Of a DNA stretch of 28,632 nucleotides, positions 7,401 to 15,285 are shown piece after piece. A program made the translations under genes and the position numbers. Position 1 is the stretch's first letter. Every line of letters starts with the position of its first letter. The notes below the pieces were generated by a model. It saw nothing but the letters and a program-made list of their open reading frames with translations. It did not search any database and was not told the origin of the DNA. This DNA is from Chrysochromulina tobinii (Eukaryota; Haptophyta; Prymnesiales; Chrysochromulinaceae): contig JWZX01001934.1 in NCBI GenBank assembly GCA_001275005.1, positions 1-28,632 on the forward strand. The letters are read 5' to 3'.

Positions 7401-10400
7401 GCGGGGCCAGAGGCGGGGGCGGAGGCGTCAAGGGGAGAAGACGCACTGGAGTGCGTCGTGCTGGGCACTCGCGTCGTGGTGTGCACTGGCGTCGTGGTGG
7501 GCACTGGCGTCGCTGCGGCCTCCAGAGCGTTGATTGCCATCGACATCTGAAACGGGTGGTTACATCGGGCGGAGCTCATGCCGCTGCCCCCAGCGCCATG
7601 GGCGCTCGCTTTCGGACTGGCCGTTGGGGAAGATGGGCGGGGAGATGCCATCTCCCCGGGGGAGACGGCCGGGGGGATGGGCGGGGGGATGCCGGGGAGA
7701 TGCTGGCGCCGACTTGGGCAGCGGGATCGCCGTCGCTACAGCCAAGGCTGCGGCGCCCGTCGTACCGACGGCGAGCAGCGCCCTCGCCGCGTCCTCGAGC
7801 GATGATCTCCCTGATCTCCCTGACCTCGCCGCGTCCTCGAGCGATGATCTCCCTGATCTCCCTGACCTCGCCGCGTCCTCGAGCGATGATCTCCCTGATC
7901 TCCCTGATCTCCCTGACCACGCCGCGTCCTCGAGCGGTGAGCTGGTAGCTGGGCATAAGCTCGCCCCGGCCACGTCACCTCCAGCGCCACGGCCACCGGC
8001 GCCGTCCTGAGCGCCACTGCCGGCGGCGCCGTCCTGAGCGCCACTGCCGGCGGCGGCGGCGGCGGCGGTGCCGCCGCCCTCTCGGACGGTGAGCGCCGCG
8101 AGGAGCCGATCGAGGTCGGTGTGGCGTGAATAGTCGATATGCATGCGCTTGAAGTCACGCATGGCGCGCACGTCGACGAGCCGGTAGTCGACAGAGTGCG
8201 CACTGGCCCTGCGATGACGGCGGCCTGACAAGGACTGCTGCTGCTGCTGCTGCTGCTGGGCGAGCTTGGCGGTATTGACTGAGCGGGGGCCGAGGTCGGG
8301 GCGGGTGGGCGTGAGGGGGCGGCCCGGGGTGTCGGGTCGTGACGAGCGATGCGAGTGCCCTGCCCCCCCAGGGGTGGTAGGCGCCGTGCTGGGCACTTGT
8401 GAGTCGCCGCCGCCACGTCCATTCTGTAACTTGTCCACATTAGGCAATGGGGTCGATGTGAGCGCGGGAACGGTGCTCGACCGCTTGTTCACGGCGGAGG
8501 CAGCGCGGGCTCCTTTGGCGCCGTGGTGGGCTCCTTTGGCGCTGTGGTGGGCTCCTTTGGTGCGCTTCGCAGCCGCAGCGGCCGCAGCGGCCGCAGCGGC
8601 AGTCGCGGCCGCCGTCGCGGCGGCCGCCGCCGTCACCGCGGCTGCTCCTTCCTTTGACGAACCCATCTTGCCTAATTTGGCTGGCGAGGAAGGCATCGAG
8701 GAAGGAGGCAGTCCGCCAGCGCTCGGTACAGCGCTCTGCGCTCGAGGTGCGGTTGGCACACCCGCCGGGGGCGCTGTGGTGGGCGTGGGCTTTGCCGCAG
8801 GTGTCGACGCTGTGGGCGCCGTGGTGGGCGCCAGAGGGGCCTCCTCCGCCTCCGCCTCCTCCTCCTCCTCCTCCTCCTCCTCCTTCTCCTCCTCCTGACC
8901 CGCGATTGCAGGATGGCGCTCTCTTGAGAGCTCACCAAGGCGCTCTTTTGAGACCCTCTTGTCCTCGCAATCAATCTCCGCAGCAATCTCCGCCCCGAGA
9001 GGGCCCTCGGCGCGGCGGGGTGCCGGCGCCGTGCCGGGCGTCCACACGAGGGCAAACGTAACGGTGGCCCCACTCCCACTCCCCACAAGGGGATGGCGCT
9101 CGTAATCTATCCGCGTCTCGTCATTCAAATTCCCCACAAGGGGATGGCGCTCGTAATCTATCCGCGTCTCGTCATTCCCATTCCCCACAAGGGGATGGCG
9201 CTCGTAATCTATCCGCGTCTCGTCCGCCCACTGTCCGAGAGGGCGCCGTGGCGAGCACTCGCATGCGTCCGCCAACTGTCCGAGAGGGCGCCGTGGCGAG
9301 CACTCGCATGCGTCCGCCAACTGTCCGAGAGGGCGCCGTGGCGAGCACTCGCATGCGTCCGCCAACTGTCCGAGAGGGACCACGAGCTCGCCCAGGGGCT
9401 TGTCCTGCGCGAAGTGATTACGATCCCATACTTGGATCGTGAGTGCGAGAGGGGCGAGCTCTCGCAGCGATTCGATGGGCCATGAGGCCGATTCATTCCA
9501 TCGAGGGTTCAGTTGCCAAGGGACCACGGACGATCGCCACTCCTCCTGCCCAGGCAGCTTGAGGACCACGTACGGGTCGCTCGTGTTGGTTAAGTCGACG
9601 GCTTCGAGGCCGTCCGCGCCCTCGAGCTCCACAGCAAAGAGGCCGGGTTGCTCAACACGGCGCCCGACCTCGCGGTGGCGAGATTCCTCGACGAAGCGAT
9701 CGACGAAGGCTTCAAGACGGGCGGGTAGTAGCTGCGGCTTGGGCAGCTCCGCCAGCTTGGCAAGGGCACTCAGACGTGCCTGCTCGGCCTGCTTGGCCGC
9801 CCTGGCGGCCAGCTGGGCGGCCTCGGCGGCCTCCTTGGCGGCCATCAGGGCGGCCTCGGCGGCCTGCTTAGCGCTCTCCTCAGCCAGTCGCCGCTCCTCC
9901 TCCATCAGCGCCAGCCTCTCATACGCACCGTCTGTCATGCTCGTCTTGGTGGTCGGCACGGGCTGGTCCCGCGAGCCGACGGGTGCCCATCGATTCGGTC
10001 GCCGATCGCGCCAATAGGCGGGCCGCCGCAACTCTTCCAAGAGCTGATGACGCTTGCGGAAGTCGCCTGTGGACACTCCGTCCGTGAGGGCGTGCATGCC
10101 ATTGGTGCTCAGGACGGCGCCTCGCTCAGGAGCGCTCGTGCGGCGGCGGCGAGGGCGAGGCGCCGTCCTGGGCGGCCTGGAGGCCCTGCTGGAGGCCCCG
10201 AGGGTGCTAGGCCCGCCTTCCTCGTCCCCCTGCGAACCGGAGTCCTCGTCGACGTCCTCGTCGGCCTCGTCCTCCTCCTCGTCCTCTTCATCGTCCTCCG
10301 TGGCCGCTGCTCGCGACAGCGCCGTCATGGATGCTGTCGCCTTCCCCTTGGGCGCAGCCTTCCCTTGCGCGGCCTTGGGCACACTGGGCGCCGTCTTGGG

Positions 10401-13400
10401 CACATTGGGCGCCGTCTTGGGCGCAGCAGGCCTACCGGACGGTTGCAAAGGGGGGCGTGCATCCGGCACGGCTGCATCCGGCATGGCAACATTCGATGGC
10501 ATCTTCCCTGGCACCGCGCCCAGGACAGCGCTCGATGGCATCTTCCCTGGCACCTCTGCTGCCAGCGCCACGGCCACCGGCGCCGTCCTGAGCGCCACGG
10601 CCACCGGCGGCTCGCGCCGAACGCTTTCGAGTGGATGCGCGTAGCCCGTGCCACCTCGGCTAGTAGCAGCTTCAGAGGCGCCGTCCACACGATCTCCGCT
10701 CGGAGATCGAGAGCCCTCACGATCTGAGAGCGGAGATCGAGAGCTGCTCGTGCCGACGCCGACGCCGCCGCCGCGCCCAGGACAGCGCCCAGCGGCTGAG
10801 GAGGCCTTGCGGGCAGCGCCCAGGACAGCGCCCCCACTCCCGCCAGAGGGCGCTGCGGACTTGGCGGCGGCGGCTGTCATGTTGGGCGCCGTGTTGGGCG
10901 CTGCGGACTTGGCGGCAGCGGCTGTCTTGGCAGGCGCATGAGTGGCCGCCGCGCCGGCCGCCCCCCCTGGCCTCCTTGCCGCCGCGCCCAGGACAGCACC
11001 CGTCGCGCCCAGGACAGCGCCCGCCGCCGCGCCCGCCGCCGCGCCCGCCGCCGCGCGTGCACGTACGGGTGCGGCGGCGTCGGCCGCGAGCGGCAGCTGC
11101 GAGGCGATGCTGGCGCCGCCCTTCGCGCCGCCGCTGGCCATCGCCCTCCCAGATGAGTCGCTGATGAGCTCCGCGTAGCTCCGGTGAGCTCCGAACGGAT
11201 GGGGCGCCGTGTTGGGCGCGCCGCCCGCCGGTCCGGCTGCGCCCAACACGGCGCCCAACGCGGCGCCCACGCCCGCCGCGACGCTCGGCCGACCCGACGG
11301 CTGCCGAGAGCCCGCGCGCGAGCCAGGCGCCGAGTTGGGCGTCGCGCCAGGCGCCGAGTTGGGCGTCGAGCCGAGCCGCGAGCTCGGGCGAGATCCGGGT
11401 GACGAACCCGGGGGCGACTTGGTGCGCGCGCCGAGTTGGGCGCCGCCGCGTCGCCGCTGCTCGCTGCGCAGCGCGTGCGTCATCTCATCGACTCGACGCT
11501 GCTCGAGCACGCGCGACTCCTCCGCGTCGACGTGGGCGATGATCTGCCTCGCCTCCGTCCCCACCTCGACGAGCCGTGCACACCTGATGAGGGAGGCAAT
11601 CAGCATGCACACCTGATGAGGGAGGCAATCAGCATGCACGCCTGATGAGGGAGGCAATCAGCATGCACGCCTGATGAGGGAGGCAATCATCCTCGAGGAC
11701 CTGTGGGAAGACTGCGCCGTGCGCACCTTGACTGCGCCAGTGCGAGCTGGGCCTCGAGGGCGCCGTAGCGAGCACTTGCATGCTGGGCCTCGAGGGCGCC
11801 GTAGCGAGCACTTGCATGCTGGGCCTCGTGGGCGGAGTGGTCGGCTGGGGGGTGAGCCGGCTGGGGGGTGAGCCGGCGCATCGCGCGTGCCAGCTGGAGC
11901 TCCACTCGTACGTCGGGTGGCGCCGTGGTGAGCGCTTGCATGCTGGGGAGCTCCACTCGTACGTCGGGTGGCGCCGTGGTGAGCGCTTGCATGCTGGGGA
12001 GCTCCAATCGTACGTCGGGTGCATGCGCCAGTGGCCGCGGCGGCGTGCCGGCCGGCGGCTCGGCAGCGAGGCCCAGCATACAAGTGCTCGTTACGGCGCC
12101 AGCGGAGACGTCGCACACAGCCTGCGCGATCGTCGCCGCTTCGCCCAGCAGAGCGAGCTGCGCATGCGCTTCGTCAATTTCTTCATCGCCCAGCAGAGCG
12201 AGCTGCGCATGCGCTTCGTCAATTTCGTCATCGCCCAGCAGAGCGAGCCGCGCATGCGCTTCGTCAATTTCGTCATCGCCCAGCAGAGCGAGCTGCGCAT
12301 GCGCTTCGTCAATGAACATCTGAAGCTCAGCGAGCTCATTGCTCGCCTGCTCTAATGAGGCGGCAGCGAGCGCCCGCACAGCCGCACGCGCGGCCGCCGC
12401 CTCGGCCGCCGCCGCCTCGGCAGCTTGTCGCGCTGCGCGCTCATCGGCAGCTCGGGCCTCGAGCTCGGAGAAGCTCACGTACCTGTGGGGAGGGGAGGGC
12501 GCCGTGGTGAGCACTTGCATGCAAGTCTAGGCAGCGTCCACTCGGCACGTACCTGTGGGGAGGTGAGGGCGCCGTGGTGAGCGCTTGCATGCTGGTCTAG
12601 GCAGCCCTCAGGCAGCGCGTACTCGAGCGCCGCCAGCTCGTGCAGGTAGCTCTCGTACCCATCATAGCCGAGCGTGTGCGCGAGCGCTCGAGGTGAGAGG
12701 CACCGCGGCATCCCACCTGATGAGGGAGGCAATCAGCATGCACACATGATGAGGGAGGCAATCAGCATGCACGCCTGATGAGGGAGGCAATCAGCATGCA
12801 CTCATGATGAGGGAGGCAATCAGCATGCACGCCTGATGAGGGATGCAATCAGCATGCACTCAAGGGCACCGCGGCATCCCACCTGCACACCGCCGCCGCC
12901 GAGGCGCTCAATCGGCGCCGTGCCGAGCGCGCCTCGTTGGAGAGATCGGCGATGAGGTCGGCGTTGGCATTTGAGGCGAGGCGCGTCGTGATGGGCATTT
13001 GCATGCTTGTGCTGATGCGCGACCGGTCGCCCTCCTCAGACGGGTGCACCGCATCAGACGGGTGCAGCGCATCAGACGGGTGCAGCGCATCAGACGGGTG
13101 CACCGCGGCGCCCAGTGCGGCGCTGCTCGCGGTGGGCTGCCCAGTACGGCGCGGGCTGGAGCGGCGGGAGGAGCGCGGTGTTGAGCGGCGGGTGGAGGCC
13201 GCGTCCGTCGCGCCCGCCACGGCGCGGGCGTCCTGACCCTGGAGCGAGGCGAGGCGCCCTCGCGCGCTGTCCTTTTCGACTGTGAATGGGGAGCCGCGCG
13301 CGCTGCGAAGGAATGGGCTGCTGTTAGACGCACCGCCATCCTTGTCGACTGTGGCCGGCTCGGAGCCTGTCGCGTCTGCTCGCCTGGGGGTGCGCGCGCT

Positions 13401-13775
13401 GCGCATGGAGCTGCGGGCTGTCGAGCGGCTGCTGCTGCCGCCGCCGCTGCGATGCCGCGCGCTGCGGCTGCTCTGCCGCCTTGAGGACGCGCCGCCGGAA
13501 GACGAGGGTGGGCTCGTGTTGATCTCGAGGGGTGCGACGCGTACCGGAAGATGGAGCCGGTCCACGGGGATCCATGACTCGTCGTCCACGGGGTTGGCTG
13601 CCGGGCCTGGCCCACAGAGCGGCTTGCGACGCCGAGTGCCCGCAGAGACGGGCGGCAGCGTTGGCGAGAACTGCGGCTCGTGATTCCTGATCAAGCTGCC
13701 AATGCCATCGAGCATGAGGTCGCTCAGTGTCCAAGCCCGCGCTTGCGGCTTCGGCGGCAGCAGCGCAGGCGGCAT
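4472..13775 (-). CDS. Large multi-exon coiled-coil / C2-domain low-complexity protein
   Basis: ATG at 13775, stop TGA at 4472-4474. Proposed exons (minus order): 13775-12883, 12716-12593, 12482-11727, 11583 to about 7.7 kb, 7546-7174, 7073-6886, 6788-6173, 6093-4472. Joins at 11.7, 7.1, 6.8 and 6.1 kb keep frame exactly. The first join (12882/12717) is one base out, the second needs a GC donor, and the donor before 7546 is unresolved. Order in the protein: Ser/Arg-rich N-terminus, Ala/Glu coiled coil with 15-residue repeats, long Ala/Pro/Ser disorder, acidic tract, a second Ala/Glu helix (near 9900), a C2 domain (about 9050-9650), poly-Glu/poly-Ala/poly-Gln tracts, and a Ser/Gly tail. The C2 domain suggests membrane or calcium-linked attachment. 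The cellular role is unknown. Confidence 0.72.
5255..5405 (-). repeat. 63-bp coding tandem repeat
   Basis: Two full units plus a partial unit encode SKELFLPLQVPTTTRVPSTT, repeated in frame in the C-terminal exon of the large gene. The unit contains AGTGCCCACCACGACGC, a relative of the dispersed CACGGCGCC repeat. A related run without the SKELFLP part occurs at 7447-7512. Confidence 0.75.
6094..6172 (-). other. Intron flanked by 35-bp exon duplication
   Basis: A 79-bp intron. The 35 bp at 6059-6093 recur at 6138-6172 with one mismatch, and that mismatch makes the donor: GTAAG in the intron copy, GTGAG in the exon copy. The acceptor tail is CTCATCAG. Splicing joins gcc a / gt gag, giving EAS-ENDRRTITSLM. 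The donor copy has drifted toward the consensus GTAAG, as expected if selected for splicing. Confidence 0.85.
6789..6885 (-). other. Decamer-repeat intron
   Basis: A 97-bp intron of alternating TGATGACCTC and TAATTGCCTC-type units, donor GTGAGCGC, acceptor CTCATCAG. Phase 0 join HHELT-VSVRAAAMEAS. Only GTGAGCG is shared by both edges, so the flanking duplication is short or decayed. Confidence 0.8.
6961..7018 (-). repeat. 9-bp coding microsatellite (Gly-Arg-Ser)n
   Basis: About six tandem CTCCCTGAT units (plus strand), read on the minus strand as GRSGRSGRS. A longer compound repeat with the same core (39-48 bp units, GRSGRSSLEDAARS) occupies 7797-7935 in the same gene. Confidence 0.75.
7074..7173 (-). 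other. Intron flanked by 32-bp exon duplication
   Basis: Exactly 100 bp. The 32 bp at 7043-7074 are repeated without mismatch at 7143-7174. Donor GTGGGCGTGCC is the start of the duplicated exon; the acceptor CTCATCAG belongs to the repeat element. The spliced frame reads HGGRAMEDVSTSPHGAP. This is the cleanest recent-looking insertion in the window. Confidence 0.88.
9081..9230 (-). repeat. 51-bp x3 minisatellite in C2 domain
   Basis: Units start at 9081, 9132 and 9183, each encoding 17 residues including DETRIDYERHPLVG. Copies are nearly identical, so the expansion is recent. Confidence 0.85.
9231..9375 (-). repeat. 45-bp x3 minisatellite in C2 domain
   Basis: Units start at 9231, 9276 and 9321, with a partial fourth at 9366. 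Each unit is a 25-bp copy of the CACGGCGCC-containing repeat plus 20 bp of target exon. The original exon reading is the single flanking PLGELVVPLG. Confidence 0.85.
11584..11726 (-). other. Intron with four tandem acceptor-tail units
   Basis: Donor CAAG/GTGCGCACGG at 11726, acceptor CATCAG/GTGTGCACGG at 11584. Three 29-bp repeats (GTGTGCATGCTGATTGCC... CATCAG) follow one leading unit, and two of the three begin GC instead of GT. Exon sequence GTGYGCACGGC is shared by both edges. The splice gives ALAQS-RCARLVEVGTEA, in frame. Confidence 0.82.
11758..12015 (-). repeat. 36-bp and about 52-bp exon tandem repeats carrying the CACGGCGCC repeat
   Basis: Two units near 11758-11828 encode EAQHASARYGAL in frame. 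Two longer units at about 11908-12012 encode PDVRVELPSMQALTTAP. Both contain GCATGCAAGYGCTC followed by CNACGGCGCC, and differ in the length of target exon duplicated with it. Confidence 0.75.
11795..12100. repeat. 34-bp inverted pair of the CACGGCGCC repeat
   Basis: 11795-11828 and 12067-12100 are reverse complements with two mismatches, separated by 238 bp. Most other full copies near here share one orientation, so 12067-12100 is an inverted insertion or inversion. It lies in coding sequence. Confidence 0.75.
12142..12321 (-). repeat. 45-bp x4 coiled-coil repeat
   Basis: Units start at 12142, 12187, 12232 and 12277. Each encodes DEIDEAHAQLALLGD or a near variant, preserving Leu/Ala/Ile spacing, so the helix is lengthened without loss of frame. 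Confidence 0.85.
12483..12592 (-). other. Candidate GC-AG intron of the second repeat family
   Basis: Two tandem units (GCATGCAAGYGCTC ... CCTCCCCACAG, then GTACGTG). No GT donor gives a continuous frame. Taking GC at 12592-12591 as donor and CAG at 12483 as acceptor restores CLDQ-YVSFSELEARA in frame. The tail CCTCCCCACAG recurs at the acceptor of 15728-15808. Confidence 0.5.
12717..12882 (-). other. Intron flanked by 18-bp exon duplication, five tail units
   Basis: 18 bp at 12699-12716 recur at 12865-12882. Between them lie five 29-30-bp units of TGATTGCCTCCCTCATCAG type joined by GCATGC; two of them end in ATCATG instead of ATCAG, and the one nearest the donor has GCATCCCTC. The AG/GTGGG donor and CATCAG acceptor give a one-base frame mismatch between the neighbouring exon frames, so either another site is used or one exon frame is wrong. 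Confidence 0.65.
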
Positions 13776-13956
13776 CTTCTTGAGGACCGATTGGCCAAAG
13801 CAAGAGACGGTGAGAATGGATGACTTTTGACGTGTTCGCAGTCATGAGTCAAGACCAAATTTGACATGCATGCATTTTGAAGAAAAACGTGTACCATATG
13901 GCCTTTTCTCGTTCGCCCGTGGCATCTTAAAGGTGACGCGCGGACCCTGCCATGTT
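13776..13956. other. Intergenic, presumed promoter of large gene
   Basis: 181 bp between the ATG of the large gene and the stop of the next minus-strand gene, AT-richer than its flanks. No clear motif recognised. Confidence 0.35.
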
Positions 13957-15013
13957 TCAAATCTCCTCCTCAAAGTATGCTGCGCGCTCGAGCCCCGCCC
14001 CCTCCGCAGTCCCGCCCCTCGTGAGGCTTGCGAGCGTCATGGCGAGCGTGGGCGCGTCGGCCGCGTCGGCCGCGTCGAGGCCCTTGCCACGCTGGTAGTC
14101 TTCCTGGTGCTGTTCGTGGGCATTGCGACTCGCTTCAGGAGCCGTTGCCGCGGCCGTTGAGAGCCCTTGAGAGCCGTTGAGAGCCGTTGCCGCGGCCGGC
14201 TGCGCGGCCGGTTGCGCGGCAGCCGCCTCCATCTCGTCGTCCTCGTCGTCCTCGTCCCCTTCATCGGTTTCGTCCTCGGCCGAGCGCTGGATAGGCACGC
14301 CGCCGTAACCTTTCTTTCGCGCCGTCCTGGGCGGTCTGTAGCAGCCTTTCCGCCAGGAAAGCACGCTGACTGCAAGAGTAAGCAGCCACCTGATGAGGGA
14401 GGCAATCAGAGGTCAGCAGGGCGAGCAGCCACCTGATGAGGGAGGCAATCAGAGGTCATCAGGGCGAGCAGCCACCTGTGATGAGGGAGGCAATCAGAGG
14501 TCATCAGGGCGAGCAGCCACCTGATGAGGGAGGAAATCAGAGGCCATCAGGGCGAGCAGCCACCCTGTCATTTACCCCGTCAAGCCAGCAGACACTACTC
14601 CCACATTTCCAAGCATCGCCGTAATCATCGCCCGTGATGTCACCCGTGATGAGGGGGATGAGGGGGATGAGGGGGAGCGCAGCGGCGGCGGCGAGGGCGG
14701 CGGCGCGGGTGGCATGGATGGCGGAGGAAGCGGCGGGTGCGGCGGGTGCGGCGGCGGCGGTGCGGGCGCGGGAGACTGTGGCGGTTGTGACGGCGGAGGC
14801 GGTTGCAGGGGTGATGGCGGACACTGCGGCGGCGGGTTGGTCGGCGGCCGCACCGGTGGCACCGGCGGTGGCGAGGGGGACGGTATGAAATGGTTGAGGC
14901 AACTCGGGCCGAGCACTGCGAGAGAGAACGGGAGGCAATCAGCATGCACGACTGATGAGGGAGGCAATCAGCATGCACGACTGATGAGGGAGGCAATCAG
15001 CATGCCGAGCACT
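13957..15013 (-). CDS. Pro-rich single-pass membrane protein with acidic tail
   Basis: Exons 14915-14576 and 14389-13957, with a possible first coding base at 15013. Splicing 14575/14390 keeps phase and fuses ITAMLGNVGVVSAGLTG to WLLTLAVSVLSW, making one continuous transmembrane helix. Before it is a Pro-rich segment (PSPSPPPVPP ... PPPPSQPPQS), probably outside the cell; after it a basic stop-transfer (RKGCYRPPRTARKK) and a cytoplasmic Glu/Asp- and Ala-rich tail ending YFEEEI. The start is uncertain: the 15012-14916 splice would form an ATG across the junction, giving 257 residues in exact frame. There is no clear signal peptide. Likely a cell-surface protein of unknown partner. Confidence 0.68.
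14390..14575 (-). other. Intron of four tandem GTGGCTGCTCGCC...CATCAG units
   Basis: Donor GTAAATGA at 14575, acceptor CATCAG at 14390. Four 43-46-bp units each start with GTGGCTGCTCGCCCTG, a 16-bp relative of the next exon's GTGGCTGCTTACTCTTG, and end in CTCATCAG (one in CATCACAG). Each unit alone has GT and AG ends. The exon after it supplies the second half of a membrane helix, which supports the splice. Confidence 0.85.
14916..15012 (-). other. Intron flanked by about 25-bp duplication, near gene start
   Basis: CCCGTTCTCTCTC then AGTGCTCGG is found on both sides, with GC inserted in the acceptor copy to make CGCAG. Two TGATTGCC...CATCAG units and a partial third lie between. Donor A/GTGCTCGG, acceptor GCAG/TGCTCGG. 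Confidence 0.6.
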
Positions 15014-15102
15014 GAGAGAGAACGGGAGTTGCGCGCGCACGCGAAAGTCAGACGCGTGCTGTAATGGGCGCGGTCAGACGCGAGCACACACGAGCCAGTG
15101 CG

Positions 15103-15142
15103 AGTCAAGTCAAGTCAAGTCAAGTCAAGTCAAGTCAAGTCA
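15103..15142. repeat. (AAGTC)n microsatellite
   Basis: About eight perfect AAGTC units, between two copies of CACACACGAGCCAGTGCGAGTC that flank it. Lies in the presumed 5' region of the Pro-rich membrane protein gene. Confidence 0.85.
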
Positions 15143-15220
15143 CACACGAGCCAGTGCGAGTCAGACGCAAGCCGAGCCGAGCAGAGCTAGTGTCAGACAG
15201 AGATTAAGTGATTAATCAGA

Positions 15221-15258
15221 GAGACGACGACGACGACGATGACGACGACGACGACGAT
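15221..15258. repeat. (GAC)n trinucleotide run
   Basis: GAC/GAT run just past the stop of the glycosyltransferase gene, so in its 3' flank. A shorter GAC run is at 17196-17214. Confidence 0.8.
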
Positions 15259-15285
15259 GCGGCAATCACGGGTCGTAGGTTCGAT

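Larger units (their letters stand above)
9050..9650 (-). other. C2 domain with two triplicated in-frame segments
   Basis: Within the large gene. LFAVELEGADGLEA, then TSDPYVVLKLPG, NPRWNE and LTIQVWDRNHFAQDKPLGEL match C2 strands, including the SDPYV and the DxD-like WDRN(H) loops. The later strands are interrupted by three copies of PLGQLADACECSPRR (45-bp units from 9231) and three of DETRIDYERHPLVGN (51-bp units from 9081), before ATVTFALVW closes the domain. Some Ca-loop acidic residues are present, but I cannot judge calcium binding. Confidence 0.75.

Noticed and set aside
8570-8640. Poly-Ala and poly-Glu runs as functional domains
   Set aside because: Simple trinucleotide expansion in GC-rich coding sequence; nothing specific can be inferred.
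15221-15258. Poly-Asp or poly-Ser peptide genes from the GAC runs
   Set aside because: The run lies past the glycosyltransferase stop with no supporting coding context.
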